Below, in pieces: positions 52,021-61,318 of a stretch of DNA of 64,000 nucleotides. The position numbers were made by a program, and so were the translations under genes. How positions within the stretch are numbered: position 1 is the stretch's first letter; each line of letters starts with the position of its first letter. The DNA lies in contig DASZHD010000052.1 in the NCBI GenBank assembly GCA_035938175.1, positions 59,352-123,351 of the forward strand, in the 5' to 3' direction. The notes under the pieces were generated by a model. It searched no databases. It worked only from the letters and a program-made list of their open reading frames with translations, and was not told where the DNA came from. The stretch comes from DASRDE01 sp035938175 (GTDB lineage: Bacteria; Vulcanimicrobiota; Vulcanimicrobiia; Vulcanimicrobiales; Vulcanimicrobiaceae).

Positions 52021-53847
52021 CTACGCGTGAAGCGCCTGTTGGCCTGAAGCGAACGTGAACTGACGCGCGCGATCGCTCGGCTCCGGCCGTCCGAACAGGA
52101 AGCCTTGCAACACGTCGCAGCCGAGTTCGCGCAGGAACTGCGCCTGCTGCGCGGTTTCAACGCCCTCGGCGACGACTACTAACCCGAGCTCCTTCGCAAG
52201 CGTCGTAACGGTGCGGACGATCGGCGGATCGGCGATATCATCGCCGCGCCCGCTGACGAAAAACCGGTCGATCTTGATGGCATCCACCGCCAGCCGGCGA
52301 ATATGACTGAGCGACGAGTAGCCCATCCCGAAATCGTCCAACGCAAACCGCACGCCGCGCGCGCGGATGCGTTCGATTTTCGGACCGATGAGGCGCGGAT
52401 CGGCAACGGCGGCTTCGGTGATCTCCAAACACAGGTTCTTTGCCGGCATGCCGCTCAGGCGCAGCGCGTCGTTCACGCAGACTTCGAAGAGGGGATGCAA
52501 CAGCTGCACCGGCGAGACGTTGACGTGCAAAACGAAATCGGGATCGACACCCACGAAGTCGCAGCACGTAGAGCAAGCTTTGCGAAGCAGCTGTTCGCCC
52601 AACGGGAACGCTTGCCCATACCGGTCCGCCATGGTCATGAACTGCGAGGGCTCGACGGACACGCCTTGGGGCGTTTTCCATCGCGCCAGCGCTTCAAATC
52701 CCATAAAACGCCCGGTTTGCGCGTGTACGAGCGGCTGATAGTGCAGATCGATCGTCCCTTGCTCGACTGCCTCGATCAGCTGCATCAGCACGGCGTCGTC
52801 GGCGACGACGCTGGAACGGTGCTTCTGCGTTGCGAAAACGACCGGACCGATCGATTCTTGCGCGGCGGCTTCGGCAATCTGCAGCACCCGATCGGCCCGT
52901 TCTTCGGGAGCCAAGTCGCACAGACGAACCGCGCCCACCTTGAACGAAAGGCGTACGCCGCGAGCGGCTCCGCAGGTCAACGGCGCTTCGAGGCGTTCGA
53001 GCAATTGCGCAATGGACATCGCGTCGAATTCCTGAACGAGCACGGCGAAGTGATCGGCATCGCGGCGCGCGAGGGCGTCCAAACGTCCGATGCCGTCGCG
53101 AATTCTTGCGGCGATTTCGCGCAGCGCCTCGTCACCCGCGGTACGTCCGAAAGCCGCGTTCAAACGCGTAAACGCATGCACGTCCAAAAGAAGCAGCGCG
53201 CTGTCGTTACTAAACGAACGCATCGACAACATCTTCGCGAGGCGCTCCAGGAACAGCGCGCACGGCATCGCCGCCGGAGACGGATCCGCCGCCTGCAACC
53301 GCGCCACGCGCGCTTCCAAACGGCTGACCTCCTCATCGCGCGACGCAATGGCGCGCTTCGCGCAATCGTGCTCCAGCAATTCGACGATCTGGTCGGCAAG
53401 CGGAGACAGCAGATCGATTAACGATTGATCGAAATCGGGACGCGGCACGATGTCGAACGCCGTCAGCACGCCAACGACATGTCCCGAAGGCGAGCGCAGC
53501 GGAACGCCGGCGTAGCCTTTGACAAAGGGCGCGCCCGCCACGTGCGGGCGGTCGAAAAAGCGCGAGTCCTTCGAAGCGTCCGTAAGAACCAGCGAGTGCG
53601 CGGCGTTATCGTTCAGAAAATCGCAAAACGCCGGGCGTAGTACTTCCGTGATCGCGCAGTTCGCACGTGCCTTGAACCACAGGCGGCGGTCGTCCATGAA
53701 TCCGATTCCGACCGCCGATTTTGAAAGACGGGCCGCAAGCTGCGCGATCCGGTCGAACCGCGCGTCGGGCGGAGTGTCGAGAATGTGGTAGGAGCGCAGA
53801 ACGGCGAGGCGCCGCACCTCGCTGTCGTCACGCAATTCCGCTGCCAT
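52021..53847 (-). CDS. GAF / degenerate GGDEF / EAL cyclic-di-GMP phosphodiesterase
   Basis: 608 residues. GAF sensor domain (about 10-160), coiled linker, a GGDEF domain whose signature is replaced by R-R-D-A-D-H-F, then an EAL domain that keeps its catalytic set: F-E-A-L-A-R, E-I-T-E, D-D-F-G-M-G-Y-S-S, K-I-D-R and E-G-V-E-T. It should degrade c-di-GMP; the GGDEF part is probably regulatory. Soluble. Divergent from the dehydrogenase operon. Confidence 0.92.
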   Translation of the reverse strand: MAAELRDDSEVRRLAVLRSYHILDTPPDARFDRIAQLAARLSKSAVGIGFMDDRRLWFKARANCAITEVLRPAFCDFLNDNAAHSLVLTDASKDSRFFDRPHVAGAPFVKGYAGVPLRSPSGHVVGVLTAFDIVPRPDFDQSLIDLLSPLADQIVELLEHDCAKRAIASRDEEVSRLEARVARLQAADPSPAAMPCALFLERLAKMLSMRSFSNDSALLLLDVHAFTRLNAAFGRTAGDEALREIAARIRDGIGRLDALARRDADHFAVLVQEFDAMSIAQLLERLEAPLTCGAARGVRLSFKVGAVRLCDLAPEERADRVLQIAEAAAQESIGPVVFATQKHRSSVVADDAVLMQLIEAVEQGTIDLHYQPLVHAQTGRFMGFEALARWKTPQGVSVEPSQFMTMADRYGQAFPLGEQLLRKACSTCCDFVGVDPDFVLHVNVSPVQLLHPLFEVCVNDALRLSGMPAKNLCLEITEAAVADPRLIGPKIERIRARGVRFALDDFGMGYSSLSHIRRLAVDAIKIDRFFVSGRGDDIADPPIVRTVTTLAKELGLVVVAEGVETAQQAQFLRELGCDVLQGFLFGRPEPSDRARQFTFASGQQALHA

Positions 53848-53963
53848 ATGTACCGTGTCTTCGGTTATATTCGGGTGGGGCTGAACCAGCCAAGAGAGGT
53901 GTCAACCGGGCGCGCGCCGTCCAAACGCAGGATTCCGATTCGGATGCGCGTGACTACGCCCAC

Positions 53964-54992
53964 GTGGCTTCCAAAACGAAAACGGCGAAGGCGGCGTTCG
54001 ACCGGCGCGGCCTGAGCGACGACCGCCTGGTAGAGATCTTCCGGATCATGCTGACGCATCGCCGTCTGGAGACGCGCGGCTTCGAGCTCAACCGCCAAGG
54101 CAAGATCCCGTTCGCGTCGGCGGGCGAGGGGCACGAAGCCGTTCAGGCGGGAGCCGCCATGGCCTTCGAACGCGGGCGTGACATCCTGGTGCCGTATTAC
54201 CGCGATTTGGGCCTGTCGCTGGGCATCGGGCTGACGCCGTACGAGGTGCTGCTCTCGCTGTTCGCGCGCGCCGCCGACCATAGCGGCGGACGGCAGTTTC
54301 CGCACCACTATGCCAGCCGCCGCCTCGGGCTCTACACCATTAGTTCGGTCATCGCGGCACAGACGCCGCACGCGGTCGGCGCCGCTTATGCGCTGAAGTA
54401 TCGCGGCGAGGCGGGACGCGCAGTTCTCACCACGTTCGGCGATGGCGCCACGAGCGAGGGCGAATGGCACGAGTCGCTCAACTTCGCTTCGGTCCACAAG
54501 CTCCCGGTTGTATTCTTGTGCGAGAACAACGAGTGGGCGATCAGCACGCCCCTGTCCGCGCAAATGGCGCAGCCCCACGTGTACAAGCGCGCGGCGGGGT
54601 ACGGTATGCCCGGCGTGTGTGTGGACGGCTTCGATCCCTTGGAGGTCTACGCCGCAGTGCGCGATGCGATGGAGCGCGCTCGACACGGCGGCGGTCCGAC
54701 TTTAGTCGAAGCGAAGTGCTATCGTTTTTTGGCACACACGACGGACGACGACGACCGCACGTACCGTTCGCGCGATGAAGTATCCGAGCGCCGCAAAGAC
54801 GATCCGGTTCCCAAGTTCGAGCGCTTCCTTCTGGAGCACCGCATACTCTCGCAAGCGCAGGTCGAAGCCTTGAAGTCATCCGTCCTGGCCGAGGCGAACG
54901 AAGCCACCGACAAGGCGGAGGAAATGCCGTACGCCGCGGCCGCCGGCCTCTACTCAAACGTCTACGACGGCGCTTGGGAGCCTTGGCAATAA
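53964..54992 (+). CDS. Thiamine-dependent E1 alpha subunit of a 2-oxoacid dehydrogenase (first copy)
   Basis: 342 residues from a GTG; the start is fixed by alignment with the second copy. TPP-binding G-D-G-A-T-S-E-G and the following E-N-N-E-W-A-I-S-T are intact, as is the phosphorylation-loop-like Y-R-S-R-D-E-V. It would decarboxylate pyruvate or a branched-chain 2-oxoacid with E1 beta. It is followed 48 bases later by a close paralogue. Confidence 0.9.
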   Translation: MASKTKTAKAAFDRRGLSDDRLVEIFRIMLTHRRLETRGFELNRQGKIPFASAGEGHEAVQAGAAMAFERGRDILVPYYRDLGLSLGIGLTPYEVLLSLFARAADHSGGRQFPHHYASRRLGLYTISSVIAAQTPHAVGAAYALKYRGEAGRAVLTTFGDGATSEGEWHESLNFASVHKLPVVFLCENNEWAISTPLSAQMAQPHVYKRAAGYGMPGVCVDGFDPLEVYAAVRDAMERARHGGGPTLVEAKCYRFLAHTTDDDDRTYRSRDEVSERRKDDPVPKFERFLLEHRILSQAQVEALKSSVLAEANEATDKAEEMPYAAAAGLYSNVYDGAWEPWQ

Positions 54993-55040
54993 GCTCGCCG
55001 GTTTCGACACACGTTCGACGGTTTAGAAAGACAAACACAG

Positions 55041-56069
55041 ATGGCAAAAACTGAAACTCAAGTGCGCAAAACACTGGAGCGCCACGGGCTGTCCGACGAT
55101 CAGCTCAAGGCGATCTTTCGCAACATGCTGCTGCAGCGGCAATTGGACAACCGCGGATTCCAACTGAACCGCCAAGGGAAAGTCCCGTTCGCGCTGGGGA
55201 GCGAGGGGCACGAAGCCCTTCAGGCAGGCGCCGCGATGGCATTCGAACGCGGCAAGGATATTTTAGCGCCGTACTACCGCGACTTGGGACTGGCGATCGG
55301 GATCGGACTGAGCCCGTACGAAATCATGCTCTCGATTTTTGCGCGTGCCGACGATCACAACGGCGGACGGCAATTCCCCAACCATTATTCGTCAAAGCGC
55401 GCGGGGCTGATGTCGTTTTCATCGATTCTGGCGGCGCACATCCCGCACGCGGTCGGTGCGGCTTACGCTATCAAATACCGCAATGAAGCCGGGCGCGCGG
55501 TTTTGGTAACGTGCGGCGACGGAACGACGAGCGAAGGCGAATGGCACGAGTCGATGAACTTCGCGGCGATTCATAAACTGCCGCTGGTGATGCTGGTCGA
55601 AAACAACCAGTGGGCGATCTCTACGCCGCTGAACCAGCAGATGGCCGAGCCGAACATCTACAAACGCGCCGAAGGATACGGTATGCCGGGCGAACAGTTC
55701 GACGGTTTCGATCCGATCGTGACGTACGGTGTGGTAAAACGCGCGATGGATCGCGCGCGCAACGGCGGCGGGCCGACCTTGATCGAGGGCGTGTGTTACC
55801 GCTTTTTGGCGCACTCCACCGACGATAACGACATGACGTACCGTACGCGCGACGAAGTGAGCGAACATCGCAAAGACGATCCCGTTCCGCGATTCGAGAA
55901 CGTGCTTTTGTCCGCGGGCGTCGTGACTGCCGCGGAAGTCGAGGCGATGAGGAAAGACGTGTTGCGCGAAACGAACGAAGCGACCGATAAAGCCGAGGCC
56001 ATGCCCTATCCGCAGCCTTCGGATCTCTACAAGAATCTTTACGAGGGAGCGTGGGAACCGTGGCAGTAA
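55041..56069 (+). CDS. E1 alpha subunit of a 2-oxoacid dehydrogenase (second copy)
   Basis: 342 residues, the same length as the first copy and alike along the whole chain (both end G-A-W-E-P-W-Q). TPP motif G-D-G-T-T-S-E-G and E-N-N-Q-W-A-I-S-T are intact. It overlaps the E1 beta start, so it is the likelier regular partner. AAAGAC precedes the ATG. Confidence 0.92.
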   Translation: MAKTETQVRKTLERHGLSDDQLKAIFRNMLLQRQLDNRGFQLNRQGKVPFALGSEGHEALQAGAAMAFERGKDILAPYYRDLGLAIGIGLSPYEIMLSIFARADDHNGGRQFPNHYSSKRAGLMSFSSILAAHIPHAVGAAYAIKYRNEAGRAVLVTCGDGTTSEGEWHESMNFAAIHKLPLVMLVENNQWAISTPLNQQMAEPNIYKRAEGYGMPGEQFDGFDPIVTYGVVKRAMDRARNGGGPTLIEGVCYRFLAHSTDDNDMTYRTRDEVSEHRKDDPVPRFENVLLSAGVVTAAEVEAMRKDVLRETNEATDKAEAMPYPQPSDLYKNLYEGAWEPWQ

Positions 56070-57064
56070 CAAGCAGATCGTCGCAAGTCCTCAACAACGT
56101 CGAAGCGGTACGCGCGACGCTGTACGAGGCGATGAAGAACGACGACCGCACCGTGATTTTGGGCGAGGACGTCGGAAACCGCGGCAACGTCTTTTTGATC
56201 ACGAAAGACTTCATCAAGGAGTTCGGACCCGAGCGCGTGATCGATACGCCGATCGCCGAAGCGTCGATCGTCGGCATTGCCGTCGGCATGGCGATGGAAG
56301 GCTTGCGGCCGATCGCGGAGATTCAATTCGCCGACTTCATCTATCCGGCGTTCAACCAGATAGTCGGTGAAGCGGCCAAGACGCGCTATCGCAGCAACGG
56401 CGAGTATACGTGTCCGCTCGTGATTCGCACGCCGTACGGCGGCGGCGTTCGCGGCGCGCTCTCGCATTCGGTCTCGATCGAAGCACTGTTCTATCACGTA
56501 CCCGGCTTGAAAATCGTCGCGCCCGCCTTTCCCGCGGACGTCAAAGGGCTGCTGAACGCCGCGATCGACGATCCCGATCCCGTCCTTTTCCTGGAACACA
56601 AAAAGACGTACCGTCTGATCAAAGGCGAAGTGCCCGACGGCCATTACACGATTCCGATCGGAAAAGCCGACGTCAAAAAATCCGGATCGCAGCTCACGGT
56701 CGTTTCGTACGGACTGTACGTGCACTGGGCGCTCGAAGCGGCCAATGCGCTCGAGAAGGAAGGTATGTCGGTCGAAGTGATCGACTTGCGTTCGATCCGC
56801 CCGATGGATCGTACGGCGATCCTCGAGAGCGTACGAAAGACGCGCAAGCTGCTGATCGTGCACGAAGACAACAAGTTCGGCGGCATCGGCGCGGAGATCA
56901 GCGCGATGGTCGCCGAGGAAGCGTTTTTTGAAATGGACGCGCCGATTCGCCGCCTGGCCGCGCCCGACGTTCCGGCGATGGGCTACGCGCTGCCGCTCGA
57001 GGAAGAGTACATGAGCTCGCCCGCGGAGATGGCCGACGCGATGCGCGAAATGGTGAAGTTTTGA
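56060..57064 (+). CDS. E1 beta subunit of a 2-oxoacid dehydrogenase
   Basis: 334 residues from the GTG at 56060, with GAGGGAG ten bases upstream; a GTG at 56051 is nearer the SD than usual. It carries I-L-G-E-D-V-G, T-P-I-A-E-A, P-Y-G-G-G and H-E-D-N-K-F-G-G, the E1 beta hallmarks. It completes the E1 heterotetramer. Product specificity (pyruvate or branched-chain) cannot be fixed by eye. Confidence 0.93.
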   Translation: MAVTSRSSQVLNNVEAVRATLYEAMKNDDRTVILGEDVGNRGNVFLITKDFIKEFGPERVIDTPIAEASIVGIAVGMAMEGLRPIAEIQFADFIYPAFNQIVGEAAKTRYRSNGEYTCPLVIRTPYGGGVRGALSHSVSIEALFYHVPGLKIVAPAFPADVKGLLNAAIDDPDPVLFLEHKKTYRLIKGEVPDGHYTIPIGKADVKKSGSQLTVVSYGLYVHWALEAANALEKEGMSVEVIDLRSIRPMDRTAILESVRKTRKLLIVHEDNKFGGIGAEISAMVAEEAFFEMDAPIRRLAAPDVPAMGYALPLEEEYMSSPAEMADAMREMVKF

Positions 57065-57098
57065 AGCACTATTGCCCCGGTATGACGAGGACTAGATA

Positions 57099-58493
57099 AT
57101 GGCGACCACGATCACGATGCCGCAACTCGGCGAAACCGTCACCGAAGGAACGGTGGAACGGTGGCTCAAGAAGGCCGGCGATCCGGTTGAAAAATACGAA
57201 GCGTTCGTCGAAGTTTCGACCGACAAGGTGAACTCCGAAGTCCCCGCGCCGGTAACGGGTACGCTTCGCGAGATTTTGGTGCAGGAAGGGACGACCGTCG
57301 CGACGGGTACGGCGATTGCGGTCATCGATGAAGTGGGTGCGGCTACGCAACCCGCGACCGCGACCGAACCGCCGAAATCGCGCGATGCAATGGCCGAGAG
57401 CGCAAATGCCGAACCGGTGCCCGGCTTCAACATTCCGGAGATGCCCGTGAAGCATGTCGGTAACGGCCACGCTCGGGTGAGTCAATCCGAAGGCACGCCG
57501 GAAACCGCGTTACGCGGCGTTTCACCGGCGGTGCGAAAGTTGGCGCGCGAACACCACATCGATATCCGCGCGATCCGTGGCACCGGCGCAAACGGGCGCG
57601 TTACCGCCGAGGACGTGATGACCGCCGCTCAAATGGGGCCCGCCGCGGCCGTGGGACAAGCGATTTCGGTCGGCACCAATTTCGGCGCAACGGGCGCTCC
57701 GGCGATGCCCGCGACCGGCACGCCCGGTGCGCCGCCCGCGCGCCACGACGCCGCCTCCGGTGCGAAACCCGGAACGAGCACGTACGGCGAACCCGTCCCC
57801 GGAACGATCATTCCGCTCACGTCTGCGCGGCGCATTATCGCGGAACGCATGGTCGAGAGCAAACATACCGCGCCGCATGCGTGGTCGATGGTCGAAGTCG
57901 ACGTCACGAACGTCTGGAAATGGCGCGCGCGGGAGAAAGATAAGTTCGAACGCGACACGGGTTACAAACTGACGCTTCTTCCGTTCTTCATCCGCGCCGT
58001 CGTCGAATCGTTGGCAATCTTCCCGCTGATGAACGCAAAGTTCACCGCCGAAGGGATCGCGGTCGAAAAGGACGTGAACGTCGGTATTGCGATCGGACTT
58101 CCGACCAATCTCGTCGTTCCCGTGATCAAGAACGCGGACAAACTTTCGATCAAAGGTTTGGCGATTGCATCGGGCGATCTGGTCGATCGCGCGCGCCGCA
58201 GCAAACTCTCGGCGGACGATCTGCAAGGCGGAACGTTCACCGTCAACAACAACGGAGCGAACGGTTCGTACGCCTCGGCGCCGATTATCAATGGCGGTCA
58301 AGCCGGAATCGTGACCATGGAAACGGTTGTGAAAAAGCCGGTCGTTACGGCGGACGACGCAATCGCTATCCGGCAGATGATGAATGTCTGTTTATCGCTC
58401 GATCACCGCGTCGTCGACGGCTATGTGGCCAGCGGTTTTCTCGCCGATCTCAAAAAGCGGCTGGAGGCCATGGGCCCCGCCGGCGTGTTGTAG
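57099..58493 (+). CDS. E2 dihydrolipoamide acyltransferase
   Basis: 464 residues. One lipoyl domain (Lys43 in S-T-D-K-V-N-S), a peripheral subunit-binding domain (about 137-172, S-P-A-V-R-K-L-A-R), a Gly/Ala/Pro linker, and the acyltransferase domain ending with S-L-D-H-R-V-V-D-G. It moves the acyl group to CoA. E3 is not in the operon and must be elsewhere. A 6-bp hairpin (TCCGCT/AGCGGA) follows the stop. Confidence 0.94.
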   Translation: MATTITMPQLGETVTEGTVERWLKKAGDPVEKYEAFVEVSTDKVNSEVPAPVTGTLREILVQEGTTVATGTAIAVIDEVGAATQPATATEPPKSRDAMAESANAEPVPGFNIPEMPVKHVGNGHARVSQSEGTPETALRGVSPAVRKLAREHHIDIRAIRGTGANGRVTAEDVMTAAQMGPAAAVGQAISVGTNFGATGAPAMPATGTPGAPPARHDAASGAKPGTSTYGEPVPGTIIPLTSARRIIAERMVESKHTAPHAWSMVEVDVTNVWKWRAREKDKFERDTGYKLTLLPFFIRAVVESLAIFPLMNAKFTAEGIAVEKDVNVGIAIGLPTNLVVPVIKNADKLSIKGLAIASGDLVDRARRSKLSADDLQGGTFTVNNNGANGSYASAPIINGGQAGIVTMETVVKKPVVTADDAIAIRQMMNVCLSLDHRVVDGYVASGFLADLKKRLEAMGPAGVL

Positions 58494-58506
58494 CGTCCGC
58501 TCGAGG

Positions 58507-58692
58507 CTAGCGGATCAGCGGCGTCGACGCTTGGCCGACGAAGAAATTGAGTGCGAACACCAGCGCCCAGAAAGCGCCCATCGCGCTCAGCACGGCGATC
58601 GATTCGGCACGTTCGCGCAAGCGGGCGCCTCTTCGAAGCTCGTAATCCTTGGGTAGCAATTCAAGCGTGATGTCGGGTCGCAAGGTCTTCAC
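58507..58692 (-). CDS. Small single-helix membrane protein
   Basis: 61 residues from a GTG. A charged N-terminal half (L-P-K-D-Y-E-L-R-R-G-A-R-L) is followed by one membrane helix (about 33-52). It converges on the E2 gene and lies 30 bases behind the diguanylate cyclase gene on the same strand. Function unknown. Confidence 0.55.
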   Translation of the reverse strand: MKTLRPDITLELLPKDYELRRGARLRERAESIAVLSAMGAFWALVFALNFFVGQASTPLIR

Positions 58693-58722
58693 TTATTCTA
58701 TATTCCCATCATTGGCCCAGAT

Positions 58723-59691
58723 TTACGTAACTTTAGCCCTATCTCGTCCGGCCTGTTTGGCTTCGTGAAGAGCGCTGTCGGCGCGCTCCACGAGCGTTTC
58801 GACGGTATCGACGGGGTAGCTCAGCGCCACACCGGCCGAGGCCGACAGCCGGTACGGGTAGGACGGCCGTACCTGGCGCAGGGCGTCCAAAATCCGCTCC
58901 ACGATGACGCGGGCGGCTTGGTGGTCGACGTCCACGAGCAGCATACCGAATTCATCGCCGCCGAACCGGGCCACGAAATCGACGTGCCGAGCGCGAGCGC
59001 GAACCGTCGCGGCGAAATGCTGCAGGGCCTCATCACCCGCCGGATGCCCGAACCGTTCGTTTATTTCGTTGAAGCGGTCCAGGTCGAACAACGCTAATCC
59101 GAAAGGCCTGCGGCTGCGCGCGCTGCGATGCAGTTCTTCTTGCATACGATCTTCCAGCATGCGGCGGTTCGCAAGCGACGTCAACGCGTCGGTCGTGGAA
59201 AGCGCATCCAGTTCGGAAAGCAGCCGTTCGCGCTCCGCAATCAGACTAAACTTTTCGCGAACGACGCCCGCAATTTCCAAAACGTAGGCGATCGCCGACG
59301 CGGCTTCTTCGGTGCCGGCATCGTCACGGAGTGAGTCGGCATAGACATATCCCGCTAATCGATCGCCCTCGCGCAGCGGCGCCAAGACGAACGTGCCGCG
59401 CACGTCTTCGTGCGGCAACGTACCATCTTGCGCGCGGCCGGTGCGCAGCCCATCCAGAAATCCGCCGGATGCGAGCGGCGATCCGTCAGGAACGCCGTGC
59501 AAGGCAACCTTGGGATAGCCGACGGTATAGAGCACTTGAGACGATTGCTGCATGGTCGGCAGAGACAACAGCGCGACGCGTTCAAAGCCCGTGGCGCCCG
59601 GCAGCACGTCTACGATCTTGCGGTCGACGTCCCCGGCATCCCCAGCCGCCAGGATCGCGCCGATTGCGGAGCGCAAACTGCCGTCTCTCAT
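58723..59691 (-). CDS. GAF-GGDEF diguanylate cyclase
   Basis: 322 residues from the ATG at 59691. GAF-like sensor (about 1-145), a short coiled linker, then a GGDEF domain with intact G-G-D-E-F (244-248). The inhibitory site RxxD is present as R235-H-V-D238, five residues before the motif, so product feedback is likely. It makes c-di-GMP and opposes the EAL protein at 52-54 kb. Confidence 0.92.
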   Translation of the reverse strand: MRDGSLRSAIGAILAAGDAGDVDRKIVDVLPGATGFERVALLSLPTMQQSSQVLYTVGYPKVALHGVPDGSPLASGGFLDGLRTGRAQDGTLPHEDVRGTFVLAPLREGDRLAGYVYADSLRDDAGTEEAASAIAYVLEIAGVVREKFSLIAERERLLSELDALSTTDALTSLANRRMLEDRMQEELHRSARSRRPFGLALFDLDRFNEINERFGHPAGDEALQHFAATVRARARHVDFVARFGGDEFGMLLVDVDHQAARVIVERILDALRQVRPSYPYRLSASAGVALSYPVDTVETLVERADSALHEAKQAGRDRAKVT

Positions 59692-59762
59692 CGTCCCTCC
59701 AAGCGTAGCGGACGCACGGGCGAAGGCGCGCGGCACGTCCGACCGCGAACCGGGGCACAATC

Positions 59763-60128
59763 GTGCAAATCCGTAAGCATTTCCGTTTCGAGGCCGCGCA
59801 CGTTCTCCCTTACCATCCGGGCAAATGCGCACGCCTTCACGGGCATTCGTACCGTCTGGAAGTGGCGATTCGGGGGCCTTTACAGCCCTCGGGGCCGGCC
59901 GCGGGGATGATCGAGGATTTCGACACCATCAGAACCGTCGTTTACCGCGAGGTAATCGACGCGCTGGATCATACATCCCTGAACGACGCCATCGAAAACC
60001 CGACCTGTGAAAATATCGTGCTCTGGATCTGGGAACGGCTCGAGCGCACGTTGCCCGGCCTGGACGAACTCGTGTTGTGGGAAACGGCTACGTCGTGTGC
60101 GACGCTGCGCCGGAGCGACCGCGAATAA
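59763..60128 (+). CDS. queD: 6-carboxytetrahydropterin synthase QueD
   Basis: 121 residues from a GTG. Zinc His13, His26 and His28, catalytic Cys22 (G-K-C-A-R-L-H-G-H-S) and the D-H-T-S-L-N motif are intact. It converts dihydroneopterin triphosphate to 6-carboxytetrahydropterin for queuosine. queE starts inside its stop (TAATG). Confidence 0.94.
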   Translation: MQIRKHFRFEAAHVLPYHPGKCARLHGHSYRLEVAIRGPLQPSGPAAGMIEDFDTIRTVVYREVIDALDHTSLNDAIENPTCENIVLWIWERLERTLPGLDELVLWETATSCATLRRSDRE

Positions 60129-60703
60129 TGCTGCAGCTTGCCGAAATTTTCTACACCGTTCAGGGTGAAGGCGCATTTACGGGAACGCCGGCGGTGTTCG
60201 TCCGCCTTGCCGGCTGTAATTTAGCGTGCGATTTTTGCGATACGGATTACTCGCTGAAGTTCTTGGCAAGCGTGGATGATGTCGTCAGGCAAGTACGCGA
60301 CTGCGGCAGCGACTGTCCGATGGTCGTATTGACCGGCGGAGAACCCCTCGCGCAGCGCGATACGCCCGCGTTGATTCAAGCGCTCAGAAGCGACGGCCGG
60401 CGCGTTCACATCGAATCCAACGGCACGTTGTACACCGAACTGCCGCCGGACGTTTGGCTATGCGTCTCGCCGAAAGAACGGGTCGACCCGCGCATGGCGC
60501 GGCGCGCGAACGAAGTAAAACTCATCGTCGACCGGCGCGTGCCGGAGGAATGGCTGGAACCCTTCGCCGACAAAGCGGTCGTGCTGCTTCAGCCCGAAGG
60601 CAATAAACCGGAAAACGTCACCCTCGCCCTGGAGTACGCCAAAGCGCACCCGTCGCGTATCCGGATCTCGCTGCAAACGCACAAATTCATCGGCGTGCCG
60701 TAG
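60128..60703 (+). CDS. queE: 7-carboxy-7-deazaguanine synthase QueE
   Basis: 191 residues. Radical-SAM cluster motif C30-x3-C34-x2-C37, the shortened core typical of QueE, and T-G-G-E-P near 79. It takes the QueD product to 7-carboxy-7-deazaguanine. queC and queF are not here. Confidence 0.94.
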   Translation: MLQLAEIFYTVQGEGAFTGTPAVFVRLAGCNLACDFCDTDYSLKFLASVDDVVRQVRDCGSDCPMVVLTGGEPLAQRDTPALIQALRSDGRRVHIESNGTLYTELPPDVWLCVSPKERVDPRMARRANEVKLIVDRRVPEEWLEPFADKAVVLLQPEGNKPENVTLALEYAKAHPSRIRISLQTHKFIGVP

Positions 60704-60709
60704 CAGCAG

Positions 60710-61318
60710 ATGATCCTTATTACATGCGCGGTCGGAAAGGAACTGGGCGACTTTCAGCCGCCGCCTCACGTTGAAATGCTCGTCACGGGCGTGGGCCCCG
60801 TCGAGGCCGCCGTTGCGGTTTCGCGCGCACTAGCGCAAAGCCACTACGATTTGGTGATCAGCGCCGGAATTGCCGGTGCGTTCGATGGAATGGCGGAAGT
60901 CGGCGAAGGCGTCGTAGTCACGGACGAAATTTTCGAACTCGATCTGGAGACCGGCACCGCCATTTCGTTGCCGGAAGCCGCACGCGTCATCGACCGCGCC
61001 GGGTCCGATCTCACACTCGTGGACCGGCTGGTGGAACTGGGCTTTCGCAGCCTTCGCGGGATCACCGTGCCGCGCGTGACGGCAACCGATCGAACCGCCG
61101 CACGCCTAAGCAAACATGGCGTCGGCGTAGAAAGCATGGAAGGCTTCGCCGTGCTGCGCGCAGCCGAAATTGCCGCAGTCCCGGCCATCGAAGTTCGCGG
61201 AATATCTAACATCGTCTGCGAGCGCAGTGCGTCGCGGTGGGACTTCAGCGCCGGCGTGCGCGGCGCCGAAAAGGTTTTGAATGCGCTTTTGAAGGTTATC
61301 GGAAACATCGATGCCTGA
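60710..61318 (+). CDS. mqnB: Futalosine hydrolase MqnB
   Basis: 202 residues. Nucleoside-phosphorylase fold with V-T-G-V-G-P-V-E-A near 26, S-A-G-I-A-G-A-F near 52 and V-E-S-M-E-G-F near 139. It splits futalosine in the alternative menaquinone route. Overlaps mqnD by 8 nt. Confidence 0.92.
   Translation: MILITCAVGKELGDFQPPPHVEMLVTGVGPVEAAVAVSRALAQSHYDLVISAGIAGAFDGMAEVGEGVVVTDEIFELDLETGTAISLPEAARVIDRAGSDLTLVDRLVELGFRSLRGITVPRVTATDRTAARLSKHGVGVESMEGFAVLRAAEIAAVPAIEVRGISNIVCERSASRWDFSAGVRGAEKVLNALLKVIGNIDA

Noticed and set aside
52021..53847. Active diguanylate cyclase in the GGDEF part
   Set aside because: The signature is R-D-A-D-H rather than G-G-D-E-F, so only the EAL activity is supported.
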